From assembly GCF_036588685.1 (NCBI RefSeq), contig NC_086374.1, positions 91,692,059-91,756,058 on the forward strand: a DNA stretch of 64,000 nucleotides, given 5' to 3'. The position numbers and the translations under genes were made by a program. A model generated the notes under the pieces. It did no database searches and had not been told where the DNA came from. It saw nothing but the letters and a program-made list of their open reading frames with translations. The DNA is from Mytilus trossulus. Taxonomy: Eukaryota > Mollusca > Bivalvia > Mytilida > Mytilidae. Of this stretch, positions 1 through 12,129 are shown one piece after another (within the stretch, counting starts at the first letter, position 1; each line of letters starts with the position of its first letter).

Positions 1-248
1 ATTGTTTTCAAGAAGTATCATACTATAACATATGAGTATGACTGTACTGCAACCAATCACATTCTCTGTAACAGCAATAATGTAGCCAATCATACGGTTA
101 AATGATGGTTTCTGTTTTATTAATAATATCATGATTGCCTTTTCGGTCGGAAAATATGATAAATAGTAAGAACAACATAATAACAAAAATGTAACATGTG
201 ACAAGAATTAGCACTTTGAAAGAAAATCTTTTTAATTTTGTTTTACAG

Positions 249-3200
249 GTTTGCACTCAGTTTGACATATTATGGAATTTCAATGAATGTAGCAAAATTT
301 GATGGAAATATTTACGTCAACTTTGGGATATCTAGTACAGTGGAAACAGTTGCTTGTTTCTTTTGTTTATTAGGTCCAGACCGATTTGGGCGGAAAGTGT
401 TTTTCTGTTCATCCATGGTCATCGGAGGTCTGACATGTTTCTGCACTATTTTTCCGTCTCTTTATGCGTCTGAATGTAAGTATATGGTGACACCAACGAG
501 GGGTTCGAAGACCATTTTTTAACAACTTTTCTGTGGAGCAACCACAAAAGTCGGACAATTGTCATTACAAATTATAAATGTATTAAATTTCAAATTATAA
601 ACAAATAACTACATACTCTGTATCAAGTATACAAGAAAATCCTCCAAAACATTTTGTAAACGTCTGGTTTCCGGAACCAATAAATAAAGGCAACAGTAGT
701 TTACCGTTGTTCGAAACTCATAAATCGATAGAAAAATCAAATCCTGGTTTTAAACTAAAACTGAGAGAGACGCATTAATCTGACTTACTTACATGCATAA
801 TAAAAGGGGAATGAAGAAAGCAATCAAAATGGTGAATAAAGTTAGTGAATAGAAAAGTTAATCTGCTTGAACGAAAATTATTAGTGTAACACAGTTATTC
901 TCGCGTTCGATATATGAACGCAATTGGCCCTCATGCACTTGTCTCAGTGTACCTTAATGTAACACAAGGTACTTAACTTGTGTTATGCCGTAATCTTAAT
1001 TGATTTATCTACACAATGGTATATAACACGCCTACTTTGTTGTTGGAATCAGCCGTAGCAATCCTAGGTATATAGGAATATTTGTTTTCTGAGACAAGTG
1101 CCTGTGAATTGACAAGGGAATCCAATTTATAAAAAAGAGGCAGTAGTAGCTTTACCGATGTATACATTACATAAAACCTCCAGGATATCAAGCAGGTAAT
1201 TTCGTACGTTAGACGTTTTGTCACGAATAACCAGTGGTTCTTTAAAAAAACCCATTGGAAGTCGGAATCAGATAACAAGTTTAAGAGCTTTAAAAATCAA
1301 AACAGTCAGCTTGTGTAAAAAACTGATAAAAAAGTTGTTTAAGTCCAAAATGAAAAGAAAATGCCACGGCAAACACTGAAATACTGGTCAAATACCAACC
1401 TAACCAAAGAGTCGGAGATGATCTAGTTGCTCTGGGAGGATAGTGCAGTTTATATCTAGAAATTGATAATCTTGGATAATTCAACATCATTTTTTAAAAT
1501 TTTTACTCACCACAGATACAAGGCTTCTAATTTAAACCTCAGACGCGCGTTTCGTCTACATAAGACTCATCAATGGCGCTCGTGTTCATACAGTTGTAAT
1601 GCAAAGTCAGATACGAAGTTGTAACAAGCGTAATTCTGAAGAAATGTGCCGAAAACATTGCTTATTCAATCTATTTCTTAGGTAAGAAAACATATTAAAT
1701 TTTTTAATAATAATTCAGTTTTATAGACTAAATTTGCAGAAAATAATCATTTTAGAGATAATATAACAATGATAAGGATAAATGCTGACTCCTCATCTCG
1801 AAATCGAAAATTTTGAAAAGGTGTGCCACACACTTATATAATTCAGAAGTAGCAAATCGAGGTAAAAAAACCCTGGTGGAATCGCATGAAACGGGACCCA
1901 GTATATTGGCAGGTTAAGCGTCTCCCATCAGGCAAATGAACACATCAGCTAACGAATAATGACATATTTCCAAAATACCACTCTTTATCGATACAAGAAA
2001 AGAAAAAAAGTTTACGACACTGAAGAGAAATTCAATATACCACATTTACAAATTGTACAAGACGCACGCATACACATCCAACATAATGTTTGTATACTTT
2101 TAATTACAGCTCTTAGTTGGTTGACCATTACTTTGGCAATGGGCGGGAAATTCTTTACAACCATTGCCTTCTTCTTCGCATATCTGATAACGGCTGAATT
2201 ATTTCCAACTGTATTAAGAGCATCAGCGCTTGGGTTATGCAGCATGTCAGGTCGAATAGGATCAATAACCTCAGCATACATAGGAGAATTGGTAAGTTTT
2301 CAGTTTTGCTTTTCTAATTGTGTAATTATTGCTGTTTTAGAAACCAAGAAGACAAATATTCTTGTCCCGTGATGCATTTGATAATGGTCATGTCGACTTG
2401 GCTTCAAAGTATGTACAGGAAATATATGGATAGACACCGTTAAATAAAACAAAAACAAGCAAACAAATTATCTTGTGAAAATAAATTGAACAATTTACAA
2501 ATTACGAAAATGAAGTCAGTAAGGGAAAAGCAAAAAAATAAAAATTGTTTAACAATGACTGCCATGACAAGTTGCACAGAACACAGAGCTTACTAAAATA
2601 AATAGAATACACATAATATTCAACGTATATTACAAATAAATGGTATGGATTTTAAATTTTCTTTTAAATGACACAATACTTCATCTCTTATATAATTGGT
2701 TTTAAGAATTTTGTACTATATCGATTTTATAAATACATGTGTATATTAAAATAGCATTGCGATAGCTCAACTATAGATTGAATTTTTAAAGAAAAGAAAA
2801 CAAAATATTTTGGAGCTTGTTTATATTTTACAGGACTCAGTTTTTTCAACACAGTTCGGTAAAGCTTTACCATTGATTATATTCGGAGCCGTAGGACTGG
2901 TTGCAGGACTTCTAGCTGCTTTCGCCTTACCAGAAACGGTAAAAACGCTGCTCCCAGAGTCAATAAAAGACGCAAAAACTCTTAATAAGTATGTACATTT
3001 GTACTTTATAATAAAAAATAATGTACCCCGGTATAATGTAAATGAAATCGAAAAAAAAGCGATTTTTTCATAATTTGATACAGAAGCGCGTTTTGTCTAC
3101 ATTAAACTCATCAGTAACTCTAATATCAAATTAGAAAGCCAATCAAGTTCAAAGTTAAAGAGCATTGAGGAACGATAAATTCTTATAATTAAGACTGTAT

Positions 3201-3739
3201 TCCTGTTTGCAAAACAGTCTTTTCTAATATATCATTGCACGAGTTTCTAACTTTAATGATGTGTTTGTATGTAGGGTGGAAGTATCTAAAGGAAAAGTAA
3301 ATAAAGTTAGTACTTCAAAAGAACAACTGAAAAAAGAAGGAAAACTGAGAGAAATCTTTCTCTATATTGATGTACATAAACAGGGAGAACGTGTTTGCAT
3401 ACAAAGCCTTAGGTGGATACATCTAAAGTAAATAAAGGCAATAGTAGTATATTGGTGTTCAAAAGTCATAAATCGATCGAGAGAAAACAAATCCGGGTAA
3501 CAAACTAAAAAGATGTGATGCAAAATGATATTTGAAAAAAGGAAAGAAAATTGAAAGACAACTTTCTATATAATAGTGATATACATAAATAAGAAGAATG
3601 TCAGGATTAATAAATGAAAACAAAATATTCATCTTTAGTCCATGCAGTAACTATTTCATACTCTGATTTTTTTTTCAGTAATCTAACACACGAAGTAGAA
3701 CAGGAGCAGGAATTGGATTCTTTAAAGGAAACAACCTAA
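249..3739 (+). CDS. SLC22-type organic ion transporter (MFS), 3' part, four exons
   Basis: Partial gene; the 5' exons lie before the window. Coding exons are 249-475, 2110-2291, 2834-2988 and 3679-3739 (stop TAA 3737-3739), each flanked by AG and GT, and the phases join without a break into 207 codons plus the stop. The first exon has YYGISMN, the DRFGRK loop and two hydrophobic stretches, as in the TM7-TM9 region of organic cation/anion transporters. The second has the family hallmark TAELFPTVLR and a following membrane segment. The third gives the last membrane segment and the LPET motif. The last is a short acidic cytoplasmic tail (EVEQEQELDSL). The family are 12-TM plasma-membrane carriers of organic ions; the substrate cannot be read from the sequence. 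An AATAAA lies at 3841, about 100 bp after the stop. Introns hold dispersed repeats. The family call is firm; the exact paralogue is unknown. Confidence 0.88.
680..775 (+). repeat. dispersed mussel-type repeat, fragment in SLC22 intron
   Basis: The segment with AATAAAGGCAACAGTAGT followed by CTCATAAATCGAT is repeated with changes at 3425-3510, also in this gene. I recognise it as an abundant bivalve interspersed repeat. It has no coding potential. Confidence 0.6.
935..1110. repeat. small hairpin MITE with CACTTGTCTCA ends
   Basis: GCACTTGTCTCA near 944 faces TGAGACAAGTGC near 1092, and the interior contains ACCTTAATGTAACAC. The same ends and interior recur at 39370-39455. It is intronic in the SLC22 gene. 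Confidence 0.5.
1515..1600 (+). repeat. dispersed repeat with GCGCGTTTCGTCTACAT core
   Basis: The core and the following AAGACTCATCA recur, diverged, at 3086-3115. This is a common bivalve interspersed repeat. Both copies lie in introns of the SLC22 gene. Confidence 0.5.
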
Positions 3740-3840
3740 TTACACATATATTGGAAATTAATATCACTGCCATTTGTTCATTGTTTTTTGTATTGATATG
3801 TAAATTTTTTATACTTTTAAATGGATAAGATATCTTTATT

Positions 3841-3846
3841 AATAAA
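3841..3846 (+). terminator. polyadenylation signal AATAAA of the SLC22 gene
   Basis: This is a canonical AATAAA about 100 bp past the stop codon of the last exon. No competing signal is nearer the stop. Confidence 0.5.
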
Positions 3847-3861
3847 AAGGAGTAACCAAAC

Positions 3862-4550
3862 CCACTAATTTAAACATTGGAATAAAAATGAGAAATGTGA
3901 CCTTTATACGTGTTATTTTAAATTTTAGTTCATTTATGTGGGTAAAGTTAAGTGTGATGTACATTTTCATTGAACAAGAAAATATTTTTGTTTAAACCGA
4001 AGCTGAAAGCCGCCGGGGTCTGAAATTTTCTCGCTGTGTTGAAGATTAATTGATTTTTTGGTCGGGTTGTTGTCTCTTTGACACATTCCCTTCTCAAATT
4101 ACGATCATGATAGTTGTAAAGACAAGCAGATTTACACTGAACCAAACATCAGAGACTTTAAACTAAAGGTTTTCGCAAAAAGAGGACCAACAAAAATTAG
4201 AACTCAACGTATAAGAAAGATGAGCATATTCTGTTTCTAATGCAACATCTGTTTGTTCAGTAAAAAATACTCAGTTATCAAACTCGAAACACAAATAAAC
4301 AGGAAATAAATTATTTTGTATATATGCAGGATAAGAATTAATAGCATTTCCACCAAAATGAAGGACAATGCCGGATTTATTTGTGTACAATAGTGAAAAT
4401 AACTTTTCGCGCATCAAAGGAAAGTCATTGTAGCAGACACAACCTATTGAAAGCCCACGAACTTTTTCTTTGTAGTCAACATATCCAGTGTGTAGGTATG
4501 TAGCTACAGAGTGAAGGAAAAATTCCTATTTCAAACACTTCAGTTATCAC
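3862..4550. other. intergenic, nothing recognised
   Basis: AT-rich sequence with stops in all frames. No repeat, RNA gene or splice-consistent exon was seen. Confidence 0.5.
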
Positions 4551-4554
4551 GTGT

Positions 4555-5165
4555 GTTGTATTTGAAATCGAAAGAGGAAGGTACATTAGTAAGACAGAAA
4601 GTGTAAGCTACTAGTATGTAAGAACGCAGTTGAAGACGAACTACATTTTCTTTTAAAATTTCCTGTTCTGAAAGATACTAGATCTCAACATCTGTCCAAT
4701 TTAAATTCTAAATTCAAAACAATTTCTAGCTTATCTGATGAAATGAAATTTGTTTAGATTATTTAATCTAAAGAATTTTTGTTACTTCAAACCTATCTAA
4801 TTTAGCGCACTCCCTTTTAGAAGAAAGGAAGAAAATCTTTGAAAATAGCAATGTAGTTTGAAAGAATCTATATTTATGTAATAAAATTTGTCAGGAGGTG
4901 TCTCCCATAGACGTACGACTAAAACAATTATGTAATTTCTCAAGGTCACAGTGGCACCCAAAATAACTTTTGTTTGTCAATAACATGGTTTATAATCATG
5001 TTACGTAGTGTGGATGTGTATTCATGTTTTTAGTTTAAAGTACTCTAATCATTTTAATCATTCTAATAATTTACTATGGTTTATTTTGTAATTCATTTGA
5101 TTGTATAGCTCTATTTTTGAGCACCATGATTTGTTAAAAAAAACTATCTTATCTCATCTTATCTT
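4555..5165 (+). mobile_element. LINE 3' end: decayed C-terminus of ORF2 plus 3' tail
   Basis: Reading through one stop, 4560-4760 encodes IERGRYISKTES and then VEDELHFLLKFPVL. This is the cysteine/histidine-containing end seen in many invertebrate LINE reverse transcriptase proteins. The following AT-rich stretch ends in TATCTTATCTCATCTTATCT, a simple-repeat tail like LINE 3' ends. The copy is 5' truncated and has stops. A second copy of the same C-terminus lies at 34940-35300. Confidence 0.6.
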
Positions 5166-5170
5166 ATTTG

Positions 5171-5735
5171 TTGTCGTGTTTTTTGCAAGGTTTATAGCTT
5201 TGTAAAGGTCCATGCATCGCGTTGTTGTTCTGGAGGTAGATTAAGTTTTACTTCTTAAGGAAGCAAAGAAAATAGAAGTGCTGGTTTATCTTTATGATGA
5301 AATAAAGATATAACATTATATTAAAATTGGAAGCAGAATTTTAATATATAGACGTTTCATTTTAAGTATGCCTTCGACAAATTGATTAACCGAATGAATC
5401 AGTGTGCAATAGGTGCAATAACCATGATGATGTTAACGCGATCACGTTGTCGACACAGTTTAAATAATGTGCCTAAGATTAAAAGCAGATCCTGCAATAC
5501 AAATCTAATTATAAAGAAGAAAAATTAAATCCACCGTTTGCAGTTGCATATTTGATTTAGAACTGAATAAAACTATCATTCTGTTAACAGACCTTTTCAA
5601 ATCAACATAAATAGGCGTGGCCATTCCATTTTTTTGGGTGTATTTCGAAAGCTTGTCCGTTTCTAGTGATTATTCGGGAATTTTATCTAATGTCAAACAT
5701 GTAATGAATATCGTTCGTATTTCGCATTAACATTT
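5171..5735. other. intergenic, nothing recognised
   Basis: AT-rich, no open frame of note and no recognisable repeat. Confidence 0.45.
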
Positions 5736-5737
5736 TC

Positions 5738-5935
5738 TACCACGACCTAGATGACAGAGTGCTAGACTTCAAACTACTGTATCACCAAAATTATTCAACA
5801 ATGAGGTTATGAGTTTTGATCCTTCATGCGGAAGGTGTGCTCGACTCCAACCTTAATTGACTAGGATTGCACGTTTTTCTTCCAAAGGGTTGATGGTTTA
5901 CGGGCACTCCAGCTTCATCAACCTATAATAAAAAC
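5738..5935 (+). repeat. tRNA-derived SINE, decayed
   Basis: The head resembles a tRNA with pol III boxes: an A-box-like GATGACAGAGTGCTAGAC at 5750-5767 and a B-box-like GAGTTTTGATCC near 5811. The body contains GGGCACTCCAGCTTCATC, which recalls the tRNA-unrelated part of mussel SINEs. The copy is diverged. Confidence 0.5.
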
Positions 5936-6578
5936 GAACCTCCATAAATTGCATATTAATGCTGAAAGTGGCGTTTAACACCAATCATTCGATCAATCTT
6001 CATGAAATTTGGATGACGACAGGTAAAGATATGACAAAATTTTATTGATAATTTTTTGTATCGTCTTAATTATCTCTGGTCGGTAGAAATTATAAAAAGA
6101 GCAGTCATTTCGATCAATCAAAACAAAAAAAAAACCAAAAAGAAGTCAGTCTTATGCTTTTTACGTCTAGATCCGCTATACAGATATTGTCCTATCACTC
6201 AATAACTTTTAAACGCAATGTATAACCGATTGTATGAAATAAAGAATACATAAGTTACAGTTAAGCTTTCCTCGTATCTTGACTTGTATCTAGTAATTGA
6301 CGGTTTAAAACAAATATTTACGGCAAAATTTCATCATGTTTTCAATTGTCAACTTTTGTTTCAGTAAAGCAACACTGCTGCATAACTTACATTATATAAA
6401 ACGTTAATCTCCCAATGCCTTTAATATTTCTTGATAAATATTTCTGCTCACAAGGAAGCTGTTTAATCATGAAGGCATATACCTTGAAAGTTTTAACCAT
6501 GCCATTATACGTTCTTTGACAGTATGGTATATCCGAGTCACGGGTATTCCTCCTTTGAAAAACAAATGAAAATAATAC

Positions 6579-8666
6579 TTGTTAAAATTATTTGTTCATA
6601 GCAAATTCATGATTTATTTGGATCAGGAAAACTCAAAATCGATTGTACGAGAAATGTGTCATGTTATCACAGGAGACCTCAACATAGTCGATGACCGTGA
6701 AGTCATAACTTTTCTAAAGAAAGGACCGAAATTCCGTCCTCCATCTACAATAGATTGGAAACAGTGTCGTCAGGTCATTAAAGACGCTCTGTCTGCCTAT
6801 TGTAAAAATTGGTGCAAACGTGAAAAATCCGATAAAAAATCTTTAGACAGTTATTTGAATAAAATTATGAATACTGTTGATATTCGAATATCTCATTTAG
6901 AAAACAATTCTGAAATTAATAATAGGAACCATGATATACCCATTTCCAGAATAAAAAACAAACTCAAGGTACTCGCAGAGCGGTTTGTGTTCGTACCGGC
7001 AGAAAAGGCAGCAAATAATGTAGTGGTGGTGTGACGCATATACTACACGAAAGTTCTTCAAAACGAAATTATCAATTCCTCTACATTCAGGTCAGTGCGC
7101 ACCACAGAGAGTCAAATCGTTAACAAACATACCACTACCACTGCCCAGCTTAAAGCATCTTCCGAACATTTGAAAGTCCCTACCATGTACTGGTTACCGA
7201 AATTACACAAAAAACCATTTAAATTCCGTTTCATCTCCGCTTCGAGTAAGTGTTCTACTACTAATCTATCAGTGCTTCTAACCACCTCCCTTACTACTAT
7301 CAAAGAACTGGTTATTAACTTTTGTAATAAAGCTTATGAAAATAATGGTATTAATTATTTTTGGAGTGTTAAAAATTCTTTAGAGGTTTTAGATAAAATA
7401 CATGCTTTCAATGGTCCTTACAATTCTGTTGACAGTTATGATTTTTCTACTCTGTACACTACACTTCCACACAATCTTATAAAGAAAAAGTTTTTGTATT
7501 TGATAAAATGGTCTTTCGAAAAATCTCATTGTAATTTTATTTGCTGTAACTCGTTTAAGGCCTTTTTCTGTAACGAAAAAGGAAAGTATGCTAGATACAC
7601 TTACTGGAAATGTGAGGATATGATTGAAGCTTTAAACTTTCTGCTTGATAACATTTATGTACGTTTCGGCGATAAAGTGTATCGTCAGGTAGTAGGTATT
7701 CCTATGGGCACCAACTGTGCCCCTTTAATAGCAGATTTATTTCTATATTGCTATGAATCTCAGTTAATGACCAAACTCAGTAAAGACCCATCATTGTTAC
7801 ATTTGGTTGATACATTCAAAAATACCTACCGTTATCTGGATGATATTTTTTCGTTGAATAATCCAGAGTTCTCTAAATATACTTCAGAAATTTACCCAAA
7901 CGAACTTACTTTAACTAAATCTAACTTAAACAGCAGCAGTTGTCCTTTTCTAGATTTAGACATTTCAATTTCAAACGGGAAACTTCACACTAAAATTTAC
8001 GACAAAAGAGACGATTTTTCATTTCCTATTGTTAATTTTCCTTTTTTAGACGGCGATGTGCCTTTGGCTCCATCATACGGTGTTTATATATCGCAACTCG
8101 TTCGGTTTGCCCGTGTGTGTTCTGATGTCATAGATTTTAACGAACGTAATCAATGCATCACTGGTAAACTGTTGTGTCAGGGATTTCGATACCACAAATT
8201 ACTTAAAACTTTTACTAAATTCCTTCATAGATACAAAGATTTGATTAGTAAATTTGGCTATACCTGTAGAAAGCTTATTAAAATGGTATTTCTCATCCTA
8301 AATTTTATGGTAATATTGTACTTAAAGCGAGGAAATCACTATGTGATCCTTGTAAACTTATCGAACCTTTAAACAAACTTATAAGTAAGGGTTATCGTAC
8401 CAATATTGTAATTAGATCTCTGAATATAGTTCACATTGGCACTAATATTGATTTTGTCATTAGCAAATTAAAACATTACTAAATTTCATTATCTTTTGAG
8501 GCGAGATGTATAGGGGACACAGCCACGTTAACTTTTATTTCTATAGAAGTCGCTCTTCACTGTACTACTACCTGTCGATACATTTATTTTTGGCATTGCA
8601 CAAGTCATTGTCTTTTTTGCCTATTACTGACGTTAACATACTAAATCCCTGTGATGTGTTTTAGTC
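6579..8666 (+). pseudogene. Penelope-like/non-LTR reverse transcriptase, decayed
   Basis: Reverse transcriptase of a retrotransposon, inactive. An open part (6579-7034, with GDLNIV and FVPAEKAANN) ends at a TGA at 7032 that interrupts an otherwise continuous frame; the protein resumes at 7035 and runs to 8372. The second part holds PKLHKKPFKFRFIS, motif A (YDFSTLYTTLP, 7440-7472), the GIPMGTNCAP motif (7695-7725) and the catalytic YLDD (7833-7844), followed by YDKRDDF and GVYISQL. Near 8280 one base is missing; the adjacent frame carries on with SHPKFYG and more, and after further shifts 8505-8666 encodes RGHSHVNFYFYRSR and ends with NPCDVF and a stop. The type is widespread in lophotrochozoans and cnidarians. 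I assign it tentatively to Penelope-like elements; no GIY-YIG domain was seen. The 5' end is not defined. Confidence 0.8.
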
Positions 8667-8759
8667 GATTTTAGTCTCTGATGCATGATTTTTTACTATT
8701 AATTGGTTTTGGCTTTTAACTAGCTGTCAGTAACTGCGAGTACTCTCAAATCGTATTTT

Positions 8760-10972
8760 TAGCTCACCTGGCCCGAAGGGCCAAGTGAGCTTTTCCCATC
8801 ACTTGGCGTCCGTCGTCCGTCGTCGTCCGTCGTCGTCCGTCGTCGTCGTCCGTCGTCCGTCGTCGTCCGTCGTCGTTAACTTTTACAAAAATCTTCTCCT
8901 CTGAAACTACTGGGCCAAATCAAACCAAACTTGGCCACAATCATCATTGGGGTATCTAGTTTAAAAAATGTGTGGCGTGACCCGGTCAACCAACAAAGAT
9001 GGCCGCCACGGCTAAAAATAGAACATAGGGGTAAAATGCAGTTTTTGGCTTATAACTCAAAAACCAAAGCATTTAGAGCAAATCTGACATGGGGTAAAAA
9101 TGTTTATCAGGTCAAGATCTATCTGCCCTGAAATTTTCAGATGAATCGGTCAATCGGTTGTTGGGTTGCTGCCCCTGAATTGGTAATTTTGAAGAAATTT
9201 TGCTGTTTTTGGTTATTATCTTGAATATTATTATAGTTAGAGATAAACTGTAAACAGCAATAATGTTCAGCAAAGTAAGATCTACAAATAAGTCAACATG
9301 ACCAAAATGGTCAGTTGACCCGTTTAGGAGTTATTGCCCTTTATAGTCAATTTTTAACCATTTTTCGTTAATTAAAGTTATCTTTTACAAAAATCTTCTC
9401 CTCTGAAACTACTTGGCCAAATTAATCCAAACTTGGCCACAATCATCTTTGGGGTATCTAGTTTAAAAAATGTGTGGCGTGACCTGGTCAACCAACCAAG
9501 ATGGCCGCCACGGCTAAAAATAGAACAAAGGGGTAAAATGCAGTTTTTGGCTTATAACTCAAAAACCAAAGCATTTTGAGGAAATCTGACATGGGATAAA
9601 AATGTTTTTCATGTCAAGATCTATCTGCCCTAAAATTTTCAGATGAATCGGTCAATTGGTTGTTGGGTTGCTGCCCCTGAATTGGTAATTTTGAGGAAAT
9701 TTTGCTGTTTTTGGTTATTATCTTGAATATTATTATAGATAGAGATAAACTGTAAACAGCAATAATGTTCAGCAAAGTAAGATCTACAAATGAGTCAACA
9801 TGACCAAAATAGTCAGTTGACCCGTTTAGGAGTTATTGCCCTTTATAGTCAATTTTTAACCATTTTTCGTAAATTAAAGTCATCTTTTACAAAAATCTTC
9901 TCCTCTGAAACTACATGGCCAAATTAATCCTGAGGTATCTAGTTTAAAAAATGTGTGGCGTGACCTGGTCAACCAACCAAGATGGCCGCCACCGCTAAAA
10001 ATAGAACATAGGGGTAAAATGCAGTTTTTGGCTTATAACTCAAAAACCAAAGCATTTTGAGGAAATCTGACATGGGATAAAAATGTTTATCAGGTCAACA
10101 ACTATCTGCCCTGAAATTTTCAGATGAATCGGTCAATCGGTTGTTGGGTTGATGCCCCTGAATTGGTAATTTTGAGGAAATTTTGCTGTTTTTGGTTATT
10201 ATCTTGAATATTATTATAGATAGAGATAAATTGTAAACAGCAATTATGTTCAGCAAAGTAAGATCTACAAATAAGTCAACATGACCAAAATGGTCAGTTG
10301 ACCCCTTTAGGAGTTATTGCCCTTTATAGTCAATCTTTAACCATTTTTCATAAATCTAAATCTGGCCATTCAACCAAGATGGCCGCCACGGCTAAAAATA
10401 GAACATAGGGGTAAAATGCAGTTTTTTGCTTATAACTATGTAACCAAAGCATCTAGAGCAAATCTGACAAGAAGTTAAATTGTTAATCAAGTCAATATCT
10501 ATCTGCCCTGAATTTTTTAGATGAATTGGACAACTGGTTGTTGGGTTGCTGCCCTCCAATTGGTAATTTTTAAAGAAATTTTGCCGTTTTTGGTTATCTT
10601 GAATACTATTATAGATAGCGATAAACTGTAAACAGCAATAATGTTCAGCAAAGTAAGATCTACAAATAAGTCAACATGACCTAAATGGTCAATTGACCCC
10701 TTAAGGAGTTATTGCCCTTTATAGTCAATTTTTAACAATTTTCATTAATTTGGTAAATTTATGTAAATTTTTACCAAATATAGTTCTCTGTTACTAATGG
10801 GCAAAGTTCATGATAGATATAATTGTAAGAAGCAAAATCGTTCAGTAAAGTAAGAACTTCAAACACATCACCATCACCAAAATACAATTTTGTCATGAAT
10901 CCATTTGTGTCCTTTGTTTAATATGCACATAGACCAAGGTGAGCGACACAGGCTCTTTAGAGCCTCTAGTCT
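8760..10972 (+). mobile_element. GTCCGTCGTC-type bivalve repeat element with internal ~500-bp tandem units
   Basis: It begins with a hairpin (GCTCACCTGGCCC / GGGCCAAGTGAGC, 8762-8790) followed by a CGTCGTCCGT microsatellite (8806-8877). It ends with AGGTGAGC and a second small hairpin (GGCTCT/AGAGCC, about 10951-10965), so its ends are weakly inverted. The interior has about four tandem units starting near 8878, 9380, 9885 and 10356. Each contains CCAAGATGGCCGCCAC and CTAAAAATAGAACA; the last two are truncated or diverged. It has no long open frame and looks non-autonomous. Confidence 0.7.
8806..8877 (+). repeat. CGTCGTCCGT microsatellite
   Basis: An irregular tandem run of CGTC/CCGT blocks directly after the 5' hairpin of the surrounding element. 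It is a constant part of this bivalve repeat type. Confidence 0.8.
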
Positions 10973-11959
10973 TGTTAATTCGACCTGTTGATACTGTTTA
11001 TAATGCTTTTTTGTCATTTTTTATTTATATGGATCTTGTCTGTATACCAGCTTTGATTATTTGTAATATCTTCAATTTTTCACTTTTTCTTACAACATTT
11101 GTATAAACTTCAAGATTATAAAAAAAACGGTTTTTTTCTAAAGTGAACATTGATTGGTTAAATATTTCTCAGTGTGTTTGAATTTGTTTGTTAGCCTTTT
11201 GGTCATGAATGTTTGTCTCTAATATTTAATTAACTGTGCATTTGTATTCAGATATCGCAGATCAAATTTATTCGTTCATTGTGTAATCATACGTTTTTTG
11301 ATTGAGTTAAGTCTGCCAATTGATATTTTATCGTTAGTTTTTCTATGTTGTGATGTTATGCTATTGTTTCAGAAAAGGGGAGAAGGTTTGGGCCCATTAA
11401 AACGTTTAATCCCGCTGCAAATGTTTGCACCTGTCCTAAGTCAGGAATCTGATGTACAGTAGTTGTCGTTTGTTTATGTAATATATACGTGTTTCTCGTT
11501 TCTCGTTTTGTTTATATAGATTAGACCGTTGGTTTTCCCGTTTGAATGGTTTTACACTAGTAATTGTGGGGCCCTTTATAGCTTGTTGTTCGGTGTGAGC
11601 CAAGGCTCCGTGTTGAAGGCCGTACTTTAACCTATAATGGTTTAATTTTTAAATTGTTATTTGGATGGAGAGTTGTCTCATTGGCACTCACACCACATCT
11701 TCCTATATCTATATGAACTGAATCGCGTGAAAAGCTTAAAGACCAAAAGGGATTTTGAATATTAGTCAAAGTTCAACATCGTATGAGGGAGTTGGAACCT
11801 TAGCTATTAAATACTTATAATTTATTTTTGGATGTAACGCGTCTTCTGATTGGCTGACGTTATTTTGTTATGAGCCCATAGACATAATTTAGTCATGTGA
11901 CCGTGACGTCATCAACGTTTTTTCGTGGTATTCTACGGTTTAAAATTGAATTTAGAATT

Positions 11960-12120
11960 AAATTATAAGAAATGACTGTTATATGTTTTCTGTCTATTCG
12001 AAATAACATAAAAAATGTGGTGCAAAATGTTAAATAACCCGCTACGCGCGTTATTCAATGTGCACCAAATTTTTTATGTTATTTCTTCATAGACAGAAAA
12101 AATATTACAGCCATTCCTTA
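11960..12120. repeat. hairpin MITE
   Basis: Two ~75-bp arms are inverted around CGCTACGCGCG near 12041-12051. The left arm has GAAATAACATAAAAAATGTG and the right arm the matching CACCAAATTTTTTATGTT. The outer ends read AAGAAATGACTGTTATA and, inverted, the same with a few changes. It has no coding capacity. Confidence 0.7.
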
Positions 12121-12129
12121 AATACAAAG

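Larger units (their letters stand above)
8667..11717 (+). mobile_element. 3' region of the reverse transcriptase element, split by a nested repeat
   Basis: The sequences 8667-8759 and 10975-11717 look like one 3' untranslated region interrupted by the element at 8760-10972. The end (11443-11717), with GTTGTCTCATTGGCACTCAC and then ATCTTCCTATATCTATAT, recurs in reverse orientation at 33788-34067 and 41296-41562, as expected for 5'-truncated retrocopies of the same family. Confidence 0.5.
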
